Shown here one piece after another: positions 8,685 to 18,048 of a stretch of 64,000 nucleotides of DNA. The stretch covers positions 248,001 to 312,000 of the forward strand of contig NZ_CP027657.1 in assembly GCF_003008615.1 (NCBI RefSeq), in the 5' to 3' direction. The notes below the pieces were generated by a model. That model did not search any database. It was not told where the DNA came from and was given only the letters and a program-made list of their open reading frames with translations. Numbering within the stretch: the first letter of the stretch is position 1; every line of letters begins with the position of its first letter. This DNA is from Pseudomonas mendocina. Its GTDB lineage: Bacteria > Pseudomonadota > Gammaproteobacteria > Pseudomonadales > Pseudomonadaceae. Both the position numbers and the translations under genes were made by a program.

Positions 8685-11636
8685 ATGCCCTACACCGCTG
8701 TTCCCCGCGAACGCCGCTTTCCCCTGCACGTCCACATCAGCGTTCTGTTCACCCTGCTCCTGCTGTTTACCGGCGTGGTGCTGGGTCTGTTCAACTATCA
8801 GCAGACCAGCCGCCTGATCTTTTCCAGCAGTGAGACGCTGTTCGAACGCATTCAGGTCGACGTGCAGAAGGATCTGGACAGCACCTATCGACCGATCCGT
8901 CATCTGCTCAGCCTGCTGGCCCTGAACGCGGCGACCCAGGCCGACAACCTGGAGGATCGCCTGGCCCTGCTGCCTTTGTTCGTCCAGGCGCTGCGCGACA
9001 ACCCGAAACTGGCGTCGGTCTATCTGGGTTACGAGGATGGTGATTTCTTCATGGTTCGCCCGCTGCGCAGCGACATGCTCAAGCAGCGCTTCGATGCCCC
9101 CGACAAAGCGGCCTATCAGGTCTGGTCGATCGACCGCAGCGCCACCGGCACCGCCAGCGACTACCTGTTCTACGACGGCTCGCTGAATCAATTGAGCCGC
9201 CGCCAGAAGCTCAGCGAACCCTACGATCCACGCGAGCGCGACTGGTTCAAGCGCGCGCGCAACGATGGCGGACAGATCACCACGGCGCCCTACCTGTTCT
9301 TCTCGACGCAGGAAATCGGCACCACCCTGGCCAGGCGCAGCGGCCTGACCACCGTACTCGGCGCCGATCTGACCCTGGACGACCTGTCAGCCACGCTGGC
9401 CAGCCATCGCGTCACACCCAACAGTGAAGTGGTGCTGGCCGATGCCGACGGCAATGCCGTGGCCTACATCGACAGCAGCCGCCTGCTCAAGGAGGTTGAC
9501 GGCAAGGTGTCGCTGGTCAAGGTGCGCGAGCTCAACCCAGCGCTTGGCGAGCTGCTGGCGGGCGACCTGACCGAGCAGGATCAGGGCGTCGTCGAATTGG
9601 CCAAGCAGCGCTGGGTCATGGCCCACCGACATATTCAGGAAGGCGGCCCGCAAGGCTTGCACCTGGCATTGCTGGTACCCGAGCAGGAGCTGCTGGCCGA
9701 GGCCTACCGCATTCGCTGGCAAGGTGCCCTGATCACCCTGACCACCCTGCTGCTGTGCCTGCCCCTGGGCTGGCTGACCTCGCGCCTGGTGGTCAAACCG
9801 CTACGCAGCCTGGTACAGGAAGCACAGGCCATACGCCGCTTCGACTTCGCTCACCCGGCCAGCGGCCGCTCGCCGATTCTGGAGGTCGACCAACTGGCCG
9901 TGTCGATGAGCAGCATGAAAGACACGCTGTCGAGCTTCCTCGATATTGCCGCCAGCCTCTCCGCCGAAACCCACTTCGAAACGCTGCTCAAGCGCGTGAT
10001 GGACGCCACCGTGTCCATCAGCAGCGCCCAGGGCGGTCTGCTCTACCTGCTCGACAGCGACACCGGCCGCCTGGAGCCGCAGGGACTGGTGATCGACGGA
10101 CAGGCTCGCCCGCTCAGCGAGGCCGACCTCCACGGTATCCGGTATGACGATCCGCAGTTGCCTGAATGGCTACGTAGCCCCGCTACCGGCGGCACCAGCA
10201 GCGCCACCTCCATCGGCTTCGATCAGGCCGGAATCTTCCGGCGTCTGTTGGCGATGGTCGACAGCCCGCGCCTGCACCTGATCGCGGCCGGCCTGCACAA
10301 CCGCCAGGGCGATACAGTGGGCGTTCTGGTGCTGCTGCAACGCGATACCGGCGAGAACAGCGAAAGCATGCTCAGCCCAGAGCGCGTGGCCTTCGTCGAT
10401 GCTGTGTCCGGCAGCGCCGCGCTGTGCATCGAAAGCCAACGCCTGCTGGCCAGGCAGAAACAGTTGCTCGACGCCTTCATCCAGTTGATCGCCGGCGCCA
10501 TCGACGCCAAGAGCCCCTACACCGGCGGCCACTGCCAGCGCGTTCCGGAAATCACCCTGATGCTGGCGCGCGCCGCCGCCGACAGCGACGCCCCTGAATT
10601 TCGTGACTACAAGCCCAGCGATGAGGAGTGGGAGGCGCTACACATTGCCGCCTGGCTGCACGATTGCGGCAAGGTCACCACCCCCGAGTACGTAGTGGAC
10701 AAGGCGACCAAGCTGGAAACCCTCTACGACCGCATCCATGAAGTGCGCATGCGCTTCGAGGTGCTCAAGCGCGATGCCTGGATCGCTTACTGGAAAGGCC
10801 GCGCCGAAGGTGGCGACGAAACGGTGCTGGCCGCCCTGCGCGAGCAACTGCTGGCGACCCTGGATGACGAGTTCGCCTTCATCGCCCGCATCAACCTCGG
10901 CGGTGAAGCCATGGCCGATGCCGACCAGGCGCGCCTTGGGCAGATCGCCGGACGGCGCTGGCTGCGTACCCTCGACAACCGGCTGGGGGTTTCCTGGGAG
11001 GAAGGCAAACGCCTGGAACAATCTCCTGCCGCCAGCCTGCCGGTGGAGGAGCCGTTGCTGGCAGACCGCCCCGAACACCTGATCGAGCGGGCGACTCAGG
11101 AGTCGATCACGGCGGACAATCGCTGGGGTTTCAAACTGGACGTGCCGCAGTACAAGTTCAACCGTGGCGAACTGCATAACCTGAGCATCGCCCGCGGCAC
11201 GCTAACGGCCGAAGAGCGCTACATCATCAACCATCACATCGTGCAGACCATCCTGATGCTCGACCGGCTGCCCTTCCCCAAGCACCTGCGCAACGTCTCC
11301 GAAATCGCCGGTGGCCATCACGAGAAAATGGACGGCACCGGGTATCCCAAGCGCCTGACCCGCGAGCAGATGAGCCTGCCTGCACGCATGATGGCGATTG
11401 CCGATATCTTCGAAGCGCTGACCGCGGTGGATCGCCCCTACAAGAAGGGCAAGACCCTGTCCGAAGCGCTGAACATCATGGTCGGCATGTGCAAGGGCGC
11501 GCACATCGATCCGCAATTGTTCGCCCTGTTCCTGCGCAGCGGCATTCATCGGCGCTACGCCGAACGCTTCATGAAGGCCGAGCAGATCGACGAGGTGGAC
11601 GAACAGGCCCTACTGGAGAAAGCGGGAATCGCGTAG
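8685..11636 (+). CDS. Membrane-bound Cache-HAMP-GAF-HD-GYP signalling protein
   Basis: 983 residues. TM1 lies at ~17-40; a periplasmic double-Cache-like sensor at ~45-335 (EPYDPRERDWFKRA motif); TM2 at ~345-368; HAMP at ~370-420; a GAF-like domain at ~430-590; and an HD-GYP output domain at ~600-983. HD is at AAWLHDCGKVTTPE (~res 657). The HHExxDGxGYP signature is at ~res 876 (GHHEKMDGTGYP), so c-di-GMP hydrolysis to GMP is expected. A ~150-residue segment is inserted between the HD and GYP halves. RBS: AAGGAG ahead of ATG 8685. Its TAG stop is inside a long hairpin (11632-11673). Confidence 0.92.
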   Translation: MPYTAVPRERRFPLHVHISVLFTLLLLFTGVVLGLFNYQQTSRLIFSSSETLFERIQVDVQKDLDSTYRPIRHLLSLLALNAATQADNLEDRLALLPLFVQALRDNPKLASVYLGYEDGDFFMVRPLRSDMLKQRFDAPDKAAYQVWSIDRSATGTASDYLFYDGSLNQLSRRQKLSEPYDPRERDWFKRARNDGGQITTAPYLFFSTQEIGTTLARRSGLTTVLGADLTLDDLSATLASHRVTPNSEVVLADADGNAVAYIDSSRLLKEVDGKVSLVKVRELNPALGELLAGDLTEQDQGVVELAKQRWVMAHRHIQEGGPQGLHLALLVPEQELLAEAYRIRWQGALITLTTLLLCLPLGWLTSRLVVKPLRSLVQEAQAIRRFDFAHPASGRSPILEVDQLAVSMSSMKDTLSSFLDIAASLSAETHFETLLKRVMDATVSISSAQGGLLYLLDSDTGRLEPQGLVIDGQARPLSEADLHGIRYDDPQLPEWLRSPATGGTSSATSIGFDQAGIFRRLLAMVDSPRLHLIAAGLHNRQGDTVGVLVLLQRDTGENSESMLSPERVAFVDAVSGSAALCIESQRLLARQKQLLDAFIQLIAGAIDAKSPYTGGHCQRVPEITLMLARAAADSDAPEFRDYKPSDEEWEALHIAAWLHDCGKVTTPEYVVDKATKLETLYDRIHEVRMRFEVLKRDAWIAYWKGRAEGGDETVLAALREQLLATLDDEFAFIARINLGGEAMADADQARLGQIAGRRWLRTLDNRLGVSWEEGKRLEQSPAASLPVEEPLLADRPEHLIERATQESITADNRWGFKLDVPQYKFNRGELHNLSIARGTLTAEERYIINHHIVQTILMLDRLPFPKHLRNVSEIAGGHHEKMDGTGYPKRLTREQMSLPARMMAIADIFEALTAVDRPYKKGKTLSEALNIMVGMCKGAHIDPQLFALFLRSGIHRRYAERFMKAEQIDEVDEQALLEKAGIA

Positions 11637-11673
11637 GCGCGAGCGGGGAAACAGGCCCCGCCCAGCGCCTACG
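11632..11673. terminator. Long hairpin between convergent genes (possible bidirectional terminator)
   Basis: Stem CGTAGGCGC (11632-11640) pairs with GCGCCTACG (11665-11673), with an inner GCGGGG/CCCCGC stem. There is no clear T-run, so termination strength is uncertain. The HD-GYP stop codon lies in the first arm. Confidence 0.5.
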
Positions 11674-11682
11674 GTCTGCCGC

Positions 11683-12822
11683 TCAGAGGTATTTCAGCCA
11701 GCGAATATCCCGGCGGCGCGCCTTGAGCCGGGCAAACCATTGCGTGGGCGGGAACAACAGCACCGCCAACAGCAGCGTGGCGGCCCAGACCCAGGCCATC
11801 GAATCGAAGCCGAAATAATGCCCCTGGTTCGCGCCACAGATGGCAAAAGCAGCGATATAGAGCAGCTTCAGCACGTACAGGTGCAGCAGGTAGAAGAACA
11901 TCGGTGCACTGCCGAACACGGCCAGAACCCTTACCATGCGGCCGTCGTTGTGCCGCTCGAAATACGCCAACAGCAGCAGACCAAGACCCAGTGTCAACGC
12001 CAGGAACAGCAGCGACGGCGGGTACTTGGTGATGTTGAACAATGCCATCAGCGTTTGCAGGCTGGTCTCCTCGATCGCCCAGGGCTTCTCGCCATAGCCG
12101 TTGACCAGGCGCAGCACCACGAACAGTGCCAGCGCGCCGAAACCAGCAGTGCGTAAATGCTGCAGGCGTTGCTCAGGCGCGCTCGACCAGCGAAACCACG
12201 GGCCGATCACATAGCCCAGCGCGATCACACCGATCCACGGCAACACTGGATACGAGGTGCGCAGGCGCAGCGTTTCGGAGAACTCGATCCAGCCACGGTC
12301 ATGCAGCACCGCCCACGGCACGTGCATTGCCGACTCCAGCGCAAAGTGCAGGCCATCGAGCAGGTTGTGCCCGGCCACCAGCACCAGGCCCAGCACGGCC
12401 AGCAGCGCGCGCGGCAGCCACAGCAGCAGAGACAGCGCCAACATGCTCAGGCCAATGGCCCAGATCACTTGCAGGTAGATCACCGTGGGCGGGAACTGGA
12501 ACGTCCAGGCGAAGTTGACCAGAGTGAGCTCCAGTACCACGAGGAACAGCCCGCGCTTGAACAGAAAGGCACTGGTCGCCGCGCGACTCATCTGCTTCTC
12601 GCCATAGAGGAAGGCCGAAAGTCCGGTGAGCAAAATGAATACCGGCGCGCACAGGTGCGCCAGGGTACGACTGAAGAACAACGCAGGTTCCGTAGCCGTT
12701 ACGTCCATCGGGTCACCCACCTGCTGATGCAGGTAGAAGGTTTCGCGAACGTGATCGAGCAACATGAAAAGGATGACCAAGCCGCGCAGGGCATCGATCG
12801 AGAGCAGGCGATTGGAGGACAT
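11683..12822 (-). CDS. DUF1624 / heparan-alpha-glucosaminide N-acetyltransferase-like membrane protein
   Basis: 379 residues from ATG 12822. The N-terminal SIDALRGLVILFMLLDHVRETFY motif is the DUF1624 signature, and there are about ten hydrophobic helices through to the C-terminus. The family belongs to the membrane acyltransferase superfamily (OpgC/HGSNAT-like), suggesting acyl transfer to an envelope molecule, but the acceptor is unknown. A TTG-initiated extension to 12867 adds 15 hydrophobic residues outside the family domain and was rejected. The start region has no strong ribosome site. Convergent with the HD-GYP gene. Confidence 0.8.
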   Translation of the reverse strand: MSSNRLLSIDALRGLVILFMLLDHVRETFYLHQQVGDPMDVTATEPALFFSRTLAHLCAPVFILLTGLSAFLYGEKQMSRAATSAFLFKRGLFLVVLELTLVNFAWTFQFPPTVIYLQVIWAIGLSMLALSLLLWLPRALLAVLGLVLVAGHNLLDGLHFALESAMHVPWAVLHDRGWIEFSETLRLRTSYPVLPWIGVIALGYVIGPWFRWSSAPEQRLQHLRTAGFGALALFVVLRLVNGYGEKPWAIEETSLQTLMALFNITKYPPSLLFLALTLGLGLLLLAYFERHNDGRMVRVLAVFGSAPMFFYLLHLYVLKLLYIAAFAICGANQGHYFGFDSMAWVWAATLLLAVLLFPPTQWFARLKARRRDIRWLKYL

Positions 12823-12994
12823 GAAAGGCTTCGAATTAAGGACGTGAAAAACGTAATAATATAACAATTTATCGACGATGCGGTGTGACCGATGCGCACA
12901 TTCTCACGCGACCAGCACGGCATATCCCATCTGAACGAAGCGCGGCGGAGAAAGTCGGAAAAAGGCAGAACACTTGCCACGGAGGCTCTGCCCC

Positions 12995-14767
12995 ATGCCG
13001 CTCAACCGCCCCCTTCTCTCTGCCCTGATCATGGCCGTGCTGAGCCCTCTTGCCAGCGCGCAGGAACCGCTGCGCATCCAGAGCCTGCAACGCTGCGGCG
13101 ACCTGCTCGCCACTGAGCGGCAGGACTGGTGCCTGCAGGTACGTGGCCTTGGCGAGAAGCTGCCCACGCTGCGGCTCGGCGGCGATACCCTGCCCGCCTC
13201 GGTGGTGAAGCGCAGTGGCGACGGCCTACGCCTGCAGTTGAACAGCGACGAACACCGCAGCGCGCCGCTGTGGCTGGAGGACGGCTCACGCGCCAGCAAC
13301 CCGGTGTGGCTGTCGCGACATCGCAGCCATGTGCTCGCCGCCGGCCCGGATGAAGTGGCGAAGAACATGGACGACCTGACCACCTACGTCGACCTGGTCA
13401 GCCTGCTGATCGAGGAAAGCCACGACGGCCTCGACGAGGCCAAACGCCTGGCGAAGAAATATGACGCCAAGGTGGTCGGCGCCATTCCACCCTTGAACGT
13501 CTACCAGTTGCGCCTGCCGGTGAAGAACCTGACCGAGCGCGATGCACTGGTGCTGCGCATTGGCAGCGAAACCAGCGTCGACGCCGTGGTGGTGGAAGAA
13601 AGCGCGCCGGAGCGCGGTGAAGAAAGCGAAGCCGCGCGCAAGCCGGCACGCAAACCGGAGAAGAACTCCGAGGAGTGGGCGGCGAATCGTTTCATGGATG
13701 CGGTCAACTATTACCAGCGGCGCATACCAGCAGGCGACTCGCCTATCGAAGCCGAGCCGATCCGCGTCGGCGTGATCGAGCGTAATGTCGATTTCGACGC
13801 GCCCGACTTCGCCGACTACCTGGGCGCCTGCCCAGACGGCAAACCGCGCACCTGCGTCTATGCGCGCGATGCCGACGAGCCGGACAACCATGGCAGCACC
13901 GTTGCCGGTATTCTCGCCGCCCACTGGGACAAGGGTGGCAACACCGGATTCCTGCGCGGGCTGGACAAGGCCAGCCAGGGCTTCGAGGTGATCGTCGAGC
14001 GCAACTCGGACGCCGGCATCACCGCCAATATCGCCGCGTCGGTCAATCTGGTGGAGGACGGCGTACGCGTACTCAACTGGAGTTGGGGCATTCACCGGGT
14101 CGGCACACGCAATGTCGAAGGCGACGAGATCGACTCGCTGGTGCGCTCCGGCATCGCCATGAGCGGTTACGAAGAACTGCTGGAGGAGTTCTTCCTGTGG
14201 TTGCGTGAGGAGCACCCGGACGTGCTGGTGATCAACTCGGCCGGCAACGGTTCGTCCTACTCCGGACGGGACGAATACCGCCTGCCCTCCTCCTTCATCA
14301 CCGAGCAATTGCTGGTGGTCGGCGGACATCAGCGCAGCAAGGAGAAAGAGGTCGAAATCGACGACCCGACCTATGTGGTCAAACGCGACTCGTCGAATGT
14401 CGACATGCGCGTCGACATCACCGCAGCGGCCTGCGCGCGTGCCTCCACTCGCGAGATCGACGCCACCGGCGACGTGCATTGCGGCACCTCCTACGCCACA
14501 CCGCTGGTGACCGGCGTAGTCGCCGCCATGCTGTCGATCAACCCGCGCCTGCAACCGGAACAAGTGCGCATGTTGCTGCGCCGCAGCGCCATGACCATTG
14601 GCGGTGATTACGACTTCGAACCGATGGACGCCGAAGACCTGACCGCGCCCATCCTGCCGTCGGAACGCAACTACAAGATGAGCGACAAGGACGTGGGCCG
14701 CTCGGCGCGGCTGGATATGCAGAAAGCGCTGGATCTGGCAGTGCAGAGCCGCGACCGGGTGCGCTGA
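12995..14767 (+). CDS. Exported S8 (subtilisin-family) serine protease with atypical Asp position
   Basis: 590 residues. A signal peptide at 1-22 ends in ASA before QEPL; ATG 12995 has GGAGG about ten bases upstream. A ~230-residue N-terminal region precedes the subtilase domain (~255-530). His299 (DNHGSTVAGIL), the oxyanion Asn region (NSAGNGSS, ~414-418) and Ser499 (GTSYATPLVTG) are intact. At the place of the catalytic Asp, normally VIDTG, the sequence is VIERN, with Glu262. Either Glu substitutes, a nearby Asp (VDFDAPDF) is used, or activity is lost. It is likely periplasmic or outer-membrane associated. No partner gene is evident. Convergent with the GNAT gene 12 bases away. Confidence 0.85.
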   Translation: MPLNRPLLSALIMAVLSPLASAQEPLRIQSLQRCGDLLATERQDWCLQVRGLGEKLPTLRLGGDTLPASVVKRSGDGLRLQLNSDEHRSAPLWLEDGSRASNPVWLSRHRSHVLAAGPDEVAKNMDDLTTYVDLVSLLIEESHDGLDEAKRLAKKYDAKVVGAIPPLNVYQLRLPVKNLTERDALVLRIGSETSVDAVVVEESAPERGEESEAARKPARKPEKNSEEWAANRFMDAVNYYQRRIPAGDSPIEAEPIRVGVIERNVDFDAPDFADYLGACPDGKPRTCVYARDADEPDNHGSTVAGILAAHWDKGGNTGFLRGLDKASQGFEVIVERNSDAGITANIAASVNLVEDGVRVLNWSWGIHRVGTRNVEGDEIDSLVRSGIAMSGYEELLEEFFLWLREEHPDVLVINSAGNGSSYSGRDEYRLPSSFITEQLLVVGGHQRSKEKEVEIDDPTYVVKRDSSNVDMRVDITAAACARASTREIDATGDVHCGTSYATPLVTGVVAAMLSINPRLQPEQVRMLLRRSAMTIGGDYDFEPMDAEDLTAPILPSERNYKMSDKDVGRSARLDMQKALDLAVQSRDRVR

Positions 14768-14779
14768 CAGGCAGTCAGG

Positions 14780-15310
14780 TTACTCGCCGGAGACCCGCTC
14801 GTAGAGCTCGACCGGTTCGACCTTGCCCTGACAACCGCACTCGCTGTGGCCCAGCCCCAGGTGGCGGAAACCGGCCTTGAACAGCACCCGGCCAGACTGC
14901 GGATTGCGCGCCAGATGGCTGGCGTGCAAGCGGCGCAGGCGCAGCTGGCGGAAGGCGAAATCCACCAGCGCATTGCAGGCTTCGCTGGCGTAACCACGGC
15001 TCCAGTACGGCACGCCGATCCAGTAGCCCACCTCGGCTTCACCTCGCCTGATGTCCTTGAGCGCCATGCTGCCGACCAGCCTGCCGCTATCGGACTCGGT
15101 GATGATGAAGTGGGCCGCCACGCCACTGGCCCAGTCCTGCGCACAGCGCTTGATCCACTGCTGCGCCAGCTCGGGTGGATAGGGATGAGGAATGCTGCCG
15201 GTGACATCGGCAATGCGAAAATCTCCGGCCAAACGCTGCACCTCGGCCGCGTCCTGCGGTTGCGGTGGGCGTAGCGTCAGGCGTTCGGTCTCGATGCGAT
15301 GCTCATCCAT
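14780..15310 (-). CDS. GNAT-family N-acetyltransferase (RimJ/RimL-like)
   Basis: 176 residues. The N-terminal IETERLTLRPPQPQDAAEV and the acetyl-CoA segment EVGYWIGVPYWSRGYASEA, followed by FRQLRLRRLHASHLARNPQSGRVLFKAGF, are the pattern of RimJ/RimL-type GNAT enzymes. They acetylate N-termini or small molecules; the acceptor is unknown. It is separated by a repeat-containing gap (15331 hairpin) from the upstream DUF1285 gene on the same strand. Confidence 0.88.
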   Translation of the reverse strand: MDEHRIETERLTLRPPQPQDAAEVQRLAGDFRIADVTGSIPHPYPPELAQQWIKRCAQDWASGVAAHFIITESDSGRLVGSMALKDIRRGEAEVGYWIGVPYWSRGYASEACNALVDFAFRQLRLRRLHASHLARNPQSGRVLFKAGFRHLGLGHSECGCQGKVEPVELYERVSGE

Positions 15311-15330
15311 CTGCGTCTCCTGTCAAATCC

Positions 15331-15351
15331 GTAGGGTGCGTCATACGCACC
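15331..15351. repeat. Short copy of the dispersed hairpin repeat
   Basis: GTAGGGTGCGT then CAT then ACGCACC. Stem GGTGCGT (15335-15341) pairs with ACGCACC (15345-15351). Relative to other copies a G-C stem pair is replaced by T-A on both arms, i.e. a compensatory change. Confidence 0.7.
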
Positions 15352-15400
15352 GGCGCCTCCCCCCAGGCTCACTCGTGGCAGTACTGCTGGGCATGGTCGC

Positions 15401-15970
15401 TCAGACTGGCACAGGCCCGATGGAATAGAACTGCCCGCCACTCCACACGCCCAACCAGGGTTCTCCGTCGACCTCACGCTCCACCGCCAGTTCCACCAGC
15501 TGGTAGAACACGTTGCGATGAATCAATGCTTCGAGGTTACGCCGCACCAGAATGTACGGCGAGGGCTCAAGTGTCGCAGGATCGATCTCCACACGGATCG
15601 GATGCTCGGCACCCGCCACGACTTCGTCCTCAACATTGGTGGTGAAACGCAGCACCTGCGCCTCGCCCTCCCCCTCGACCTGCAGAGTCACGGCAACGAA
15701 GGGAGCGTCCTCGACCTGGATACCGACCTTCTCCACCGGCGTGATCAGGAAGTAGTCGTCGCCATCGCGGCGGATGATGGTGGAAAACAGTCGCACCATG
15801 GGTTTGCGACCGATGGGCGTACCCAGGTAATACCAGGTGCCATCGCGGGCGATACGCATGTCGATATCGCCACAGAAATCGGGGTTCCACAGGTGCACGG
15901 GGGGTAGGCCCTTGCCTTCGCCCTTGGGGATCTGCGCCAGCAGGTCGCCGGCCTTGCCTGGATCGCTCAT
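15401..15970 (-). CDS. DUF1285 family protein
   Basis: 189 residues from ATG 15970, preceded by GAGGAG. The core carries [26 protein letters not shown] and [28 protein letters not shown], the conserved DUF1285 blocks. No signal peptide or membrane segment is seen, so it is cytosolic. Structures in the family suggest a ligand-binding role, but no function is established. A further nine upstream residues (start at 15997) are possible but have a poorer ribosome site. Confidence 0.85.
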   Translation of the reverse strand: MSDPGKAGDLLAQIPKGEGKGLPPVHLWNPDFCGDIDMRIARDGTWYYLGTPIGRKPMVRLFSTIIRRDGDDYFLITPVEKVGIQVEDAPFVAVTLQVEGEGEAQVLRFTTNVEDEVVAGAEHPIRVEIDPATLEPSPYILVRRNLEALIHRNVFYQLVELAVEREVDGEPWLGVWSGGQFYSIGPVPV

Positions 15971-16056
15971 GCTCTCTCCTCGTCCGTTGCCCGACATAAC
16001 GGGTCAGACCGACGAGGATACCCTACCCTCGCTGGAGCATCAGCCGCAGTACCTAG

Positions 16057-16659
16057 TCAGTTCGCCACGCCCAGCAGGCTACGCGCGTAGTCACGCAGTG
16101 GCGGGCCGATGATGTCCTGCGGCTGTACGTCGTAGAACGTCAGGAATCCGCCGCGACTGCGAATGCGTGCGGTGTCCACCAGATAGCGAGTGTTGGTTTC
16201 GATCAACATCAGCTGGATCACCGCACGGTCGGTACCGAGGCGATCCACGGCCTCCTGGTCTTCCCACTCCTCCATGGTGCCGATGCGGTCGTCGCTATAG
16301 GCGAAGCGGGCGTACAACAGATAGTGCGCGCCTGCCGCGCGCGCTTCGGTCATTGCCTCGTCCAGGCCGGCCGGCTGGCGCGCACGACGCACCAGCGGAA
16401 AGTATTCGACGAAGCCCTTGAAGGCTTCCTCGGCCACCACATTGGGCCGCGGATAGCCGTGCCCCGGCGGCACGAAGTGGCCCTGAGCGATATAGATGAA
16501 GGAGTCCTGCTGCAGGCGCCGCGAGGCCATGCGCTCGGTGCGGCCATGGTCGAGAAACCCGGCATCGCGCAGATGGTATTCGGCGCCACTGGCCATGTCG
16601 CTGACCTTCATGCAGCCAGCCAGCCCCAGCAGCGCCACCAGTAGAAGCAGGTTACGCAT
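16057..16659 (-). CDS. DUF4823-type lipoprotein
   Basis: 200 residues. The first 16 residues are a lipoprotein signal with lipobox LAGC (Cys16), followed by MKVS, so it should be lipidated and probably sorted to the outer membrane. The remainder has the mixed alpha/beta pattern (GAHYLLYARFAYSDD, VIQLMLIETNTRYLVDTARI) of DUF4823. It has a strong GAGGAGGA ribosome site before ATG 16659. Function unknown; it is divergent from the esterase at 16883. Confidence 0.82.
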   Translation of the reverse strand: MRNLLLLVALLGLAGCMKVSDMASGAEYHLRDAGFLDHGRTERMASRRLQQDSFIYIAQGHFVPPGHGYPRPNVVAEEAFKGFVEYFPLVRRARQPAGLDEAMTEARAAGAHYLLYARFAYSDDRIGTMEEWEDQEAVDRLGTDRAVIQLMLIETNTRYLVDTARIRSRGGFLTFYDVQPQDIIGPPLRDYARSLLGVAN

Positions 16660-16882
16660 GAATGAATCCTCCTCGTGCCGGTGACGGAAAACCGGCGGGT
16701 AAGGAGGGAATGCAGGTTCTGCGCCAGCCTCCCGATCAAGGCTGACTCGCTCGCGGCTATCCCACCTAGCAGGCCGTTCGAATTAACAGAACAAAACAGC
16801 GAAGAGCGGACGATTGTTCACCACTCGCCGGCGAAACTAGGATGGAACCCTACCCTCGCTCACCTTCGGATAGCTCCCCCTC

Positions 16883-17944
16883 ATGCGCAGAAATTTCTCA
16901 CATCACCTGATGAAGTTTGCCGTTCAAGCGCTGGGGGCATTGCCTGCCTCGATTCAGCAGCGGATAGGCGCGGGTCGCCTGGATCTTCCCGGCCACAGGC
17001 TTTGTCCGGAGGTGTCGATGTTCCTGCGCCTCATGGGCGACATAGAAGCCGCCAGCCCACAGAACCGTCCCATGGCCCAAGTACGGGCGCAGACCGATCT
17101 CGACGCCTGGACGTTCGGCGGCCCGGAGATTGCGCTACACAGCGTCAGCGACTTGCGTATACCGGGCAGGACTGAAGAAATTCCGGCGCGGTATTACCGG
17201 GGAACCCCGACATCCAGTGGAATCCTGATCTACTTCCATGGCGGTGCCTGGGTCTCAGGCGGCCTGGACAGCTGCGACTCCATTTGCCGATTCATCGCCA
17301 GACACGCCGACATTCGCGTGCTCTCGGTCGACTATCGGCTCGCTCCTGAATATGCCTACCCGGCGGCACTGGACGATGCGCTCACCGCCTATCGATTTGC
17401 ACTGTCGCTGCCAGGCAGCGAAGCCTGCTTCGTCGCGGTCGGCGGCGACAGTGCCGGCGGTAATATCGCCGCCTCCCTGTGCCAGCGACTGACAAGCTCG
17501 CACCTGCCGATGCCGCACTTTCAGTTGCTGTTCTACCCGGTACTCGATGTGCTGAACAAATCCGAGTCGTACCACCTTTTCAGCAGCGGCTATGTACTCA
17601 GCGAAGCGCAGATGGATTGGGCCAAGGCGCTGTATGCGCCGCAGGGCAATTACGCCGACCCCGCTCTTTCGCCGCTGCTCGCCACCTCGCTGCAAGGCCT
17701 GCCGCCCGCCTATGTCGCGACCGCAGAATTCGATGTGCTACGCGACGAAGGCGAACGCTATGCCACACGGCTCAAGGCCTGTGCTCCAGCCACACAACGA
17801 CGTCGAGCGCCGGGGTTGATCCACGGTTTCGCCAACATGATGGGCGTCAGCCGCAGCGCACGAGAGGAGATGCGCCTGGCAGTGGAAGCGCTTACAACCG
17901 CGCGGGCGAATGGGCGCACGCTCGAAGACGCTAGCGTCGTCTGA
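16883..17944 (+). CDS. Alpha/beta hydrolase, hormone-sensitive-lipase-type esterase
   Basis: 353 residues. The oxyanion motif HGGAW (residues 119-123), nucleophile Ser190 in GDSAGG, a catalytic Asp in the EFDVLRDEG segment and a terminal His in LIHGFAN define the HSL (family IV) esterase fold. It hydrolyses short-chain esters in that family; the natural substrate is unknown. There is no signal peptide. The ATG at 16883 has only a weak ribosome site. A shared terminator separates it from the convergent MFS gene. Confidence 0.88.
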   Translation: MRRNFSHHLMKFAVQALGALPASIQQRIGAGRLDLPGHRLCPEVSMFLRLMGDIEAASPQNRPMAQVRAQTDLDAWTFGGPEIALHSVSDLRIPGRTEEIPARYYRGTPTSSGILIYFHGGAWVSGGLDSCDSICRFIARHADIRVLSVDYRLAPEYAYPAALDDALTAYRFALSLPGSEACFVAVGGDSAGGNIAASLCQRLTSSHLPMPHFQLLFYPVLDVLNKSESYHLFSSGYVLSEAQMDWAKALYAPQGNYADPALSPLLATSLQGLPPAYVATAEFDVLRDEGERYATRLKACAPATQRRRAPGLIHGFANMMGVSRSAREEMRLAVEALTTARANGRTLEDASVV

Positions 17945-17990
17945 CGGCATTGAGCATGACAGGACACGAACACTGACAGCCGCCCACGAA

Positions 17991-18030
17991 AAACGCCGCG
18001 ATCCTCGAAGAGAGTCGCGGCGTTTCTTTT
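17991..18030. terminator. Bidirectional terminator between esterase and MFS genes
   Basis: Stem AAACGCCGCGA (17991-18001) pairs with TCGCGGCGTTT (18015-18025), followed by CTTTT on the plus strand and A-runs on the other side. Confidence 0.85.
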
Positions 18031-18048
18031 AGCTATACGAGTACAACC

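Noticed and set aside
12823..12867. Longer N-terminus for the DUF1624 protein from a TTG
   Set aside because: The 15 added residues lie outside the family domain; ATG 12822 begins the conserved SIDALRG region.
13286..14563. 425-codon open frame opposite the subtilase
   Set aside because: Shadow; the plus strand carries the protease motifs and signal peptide.
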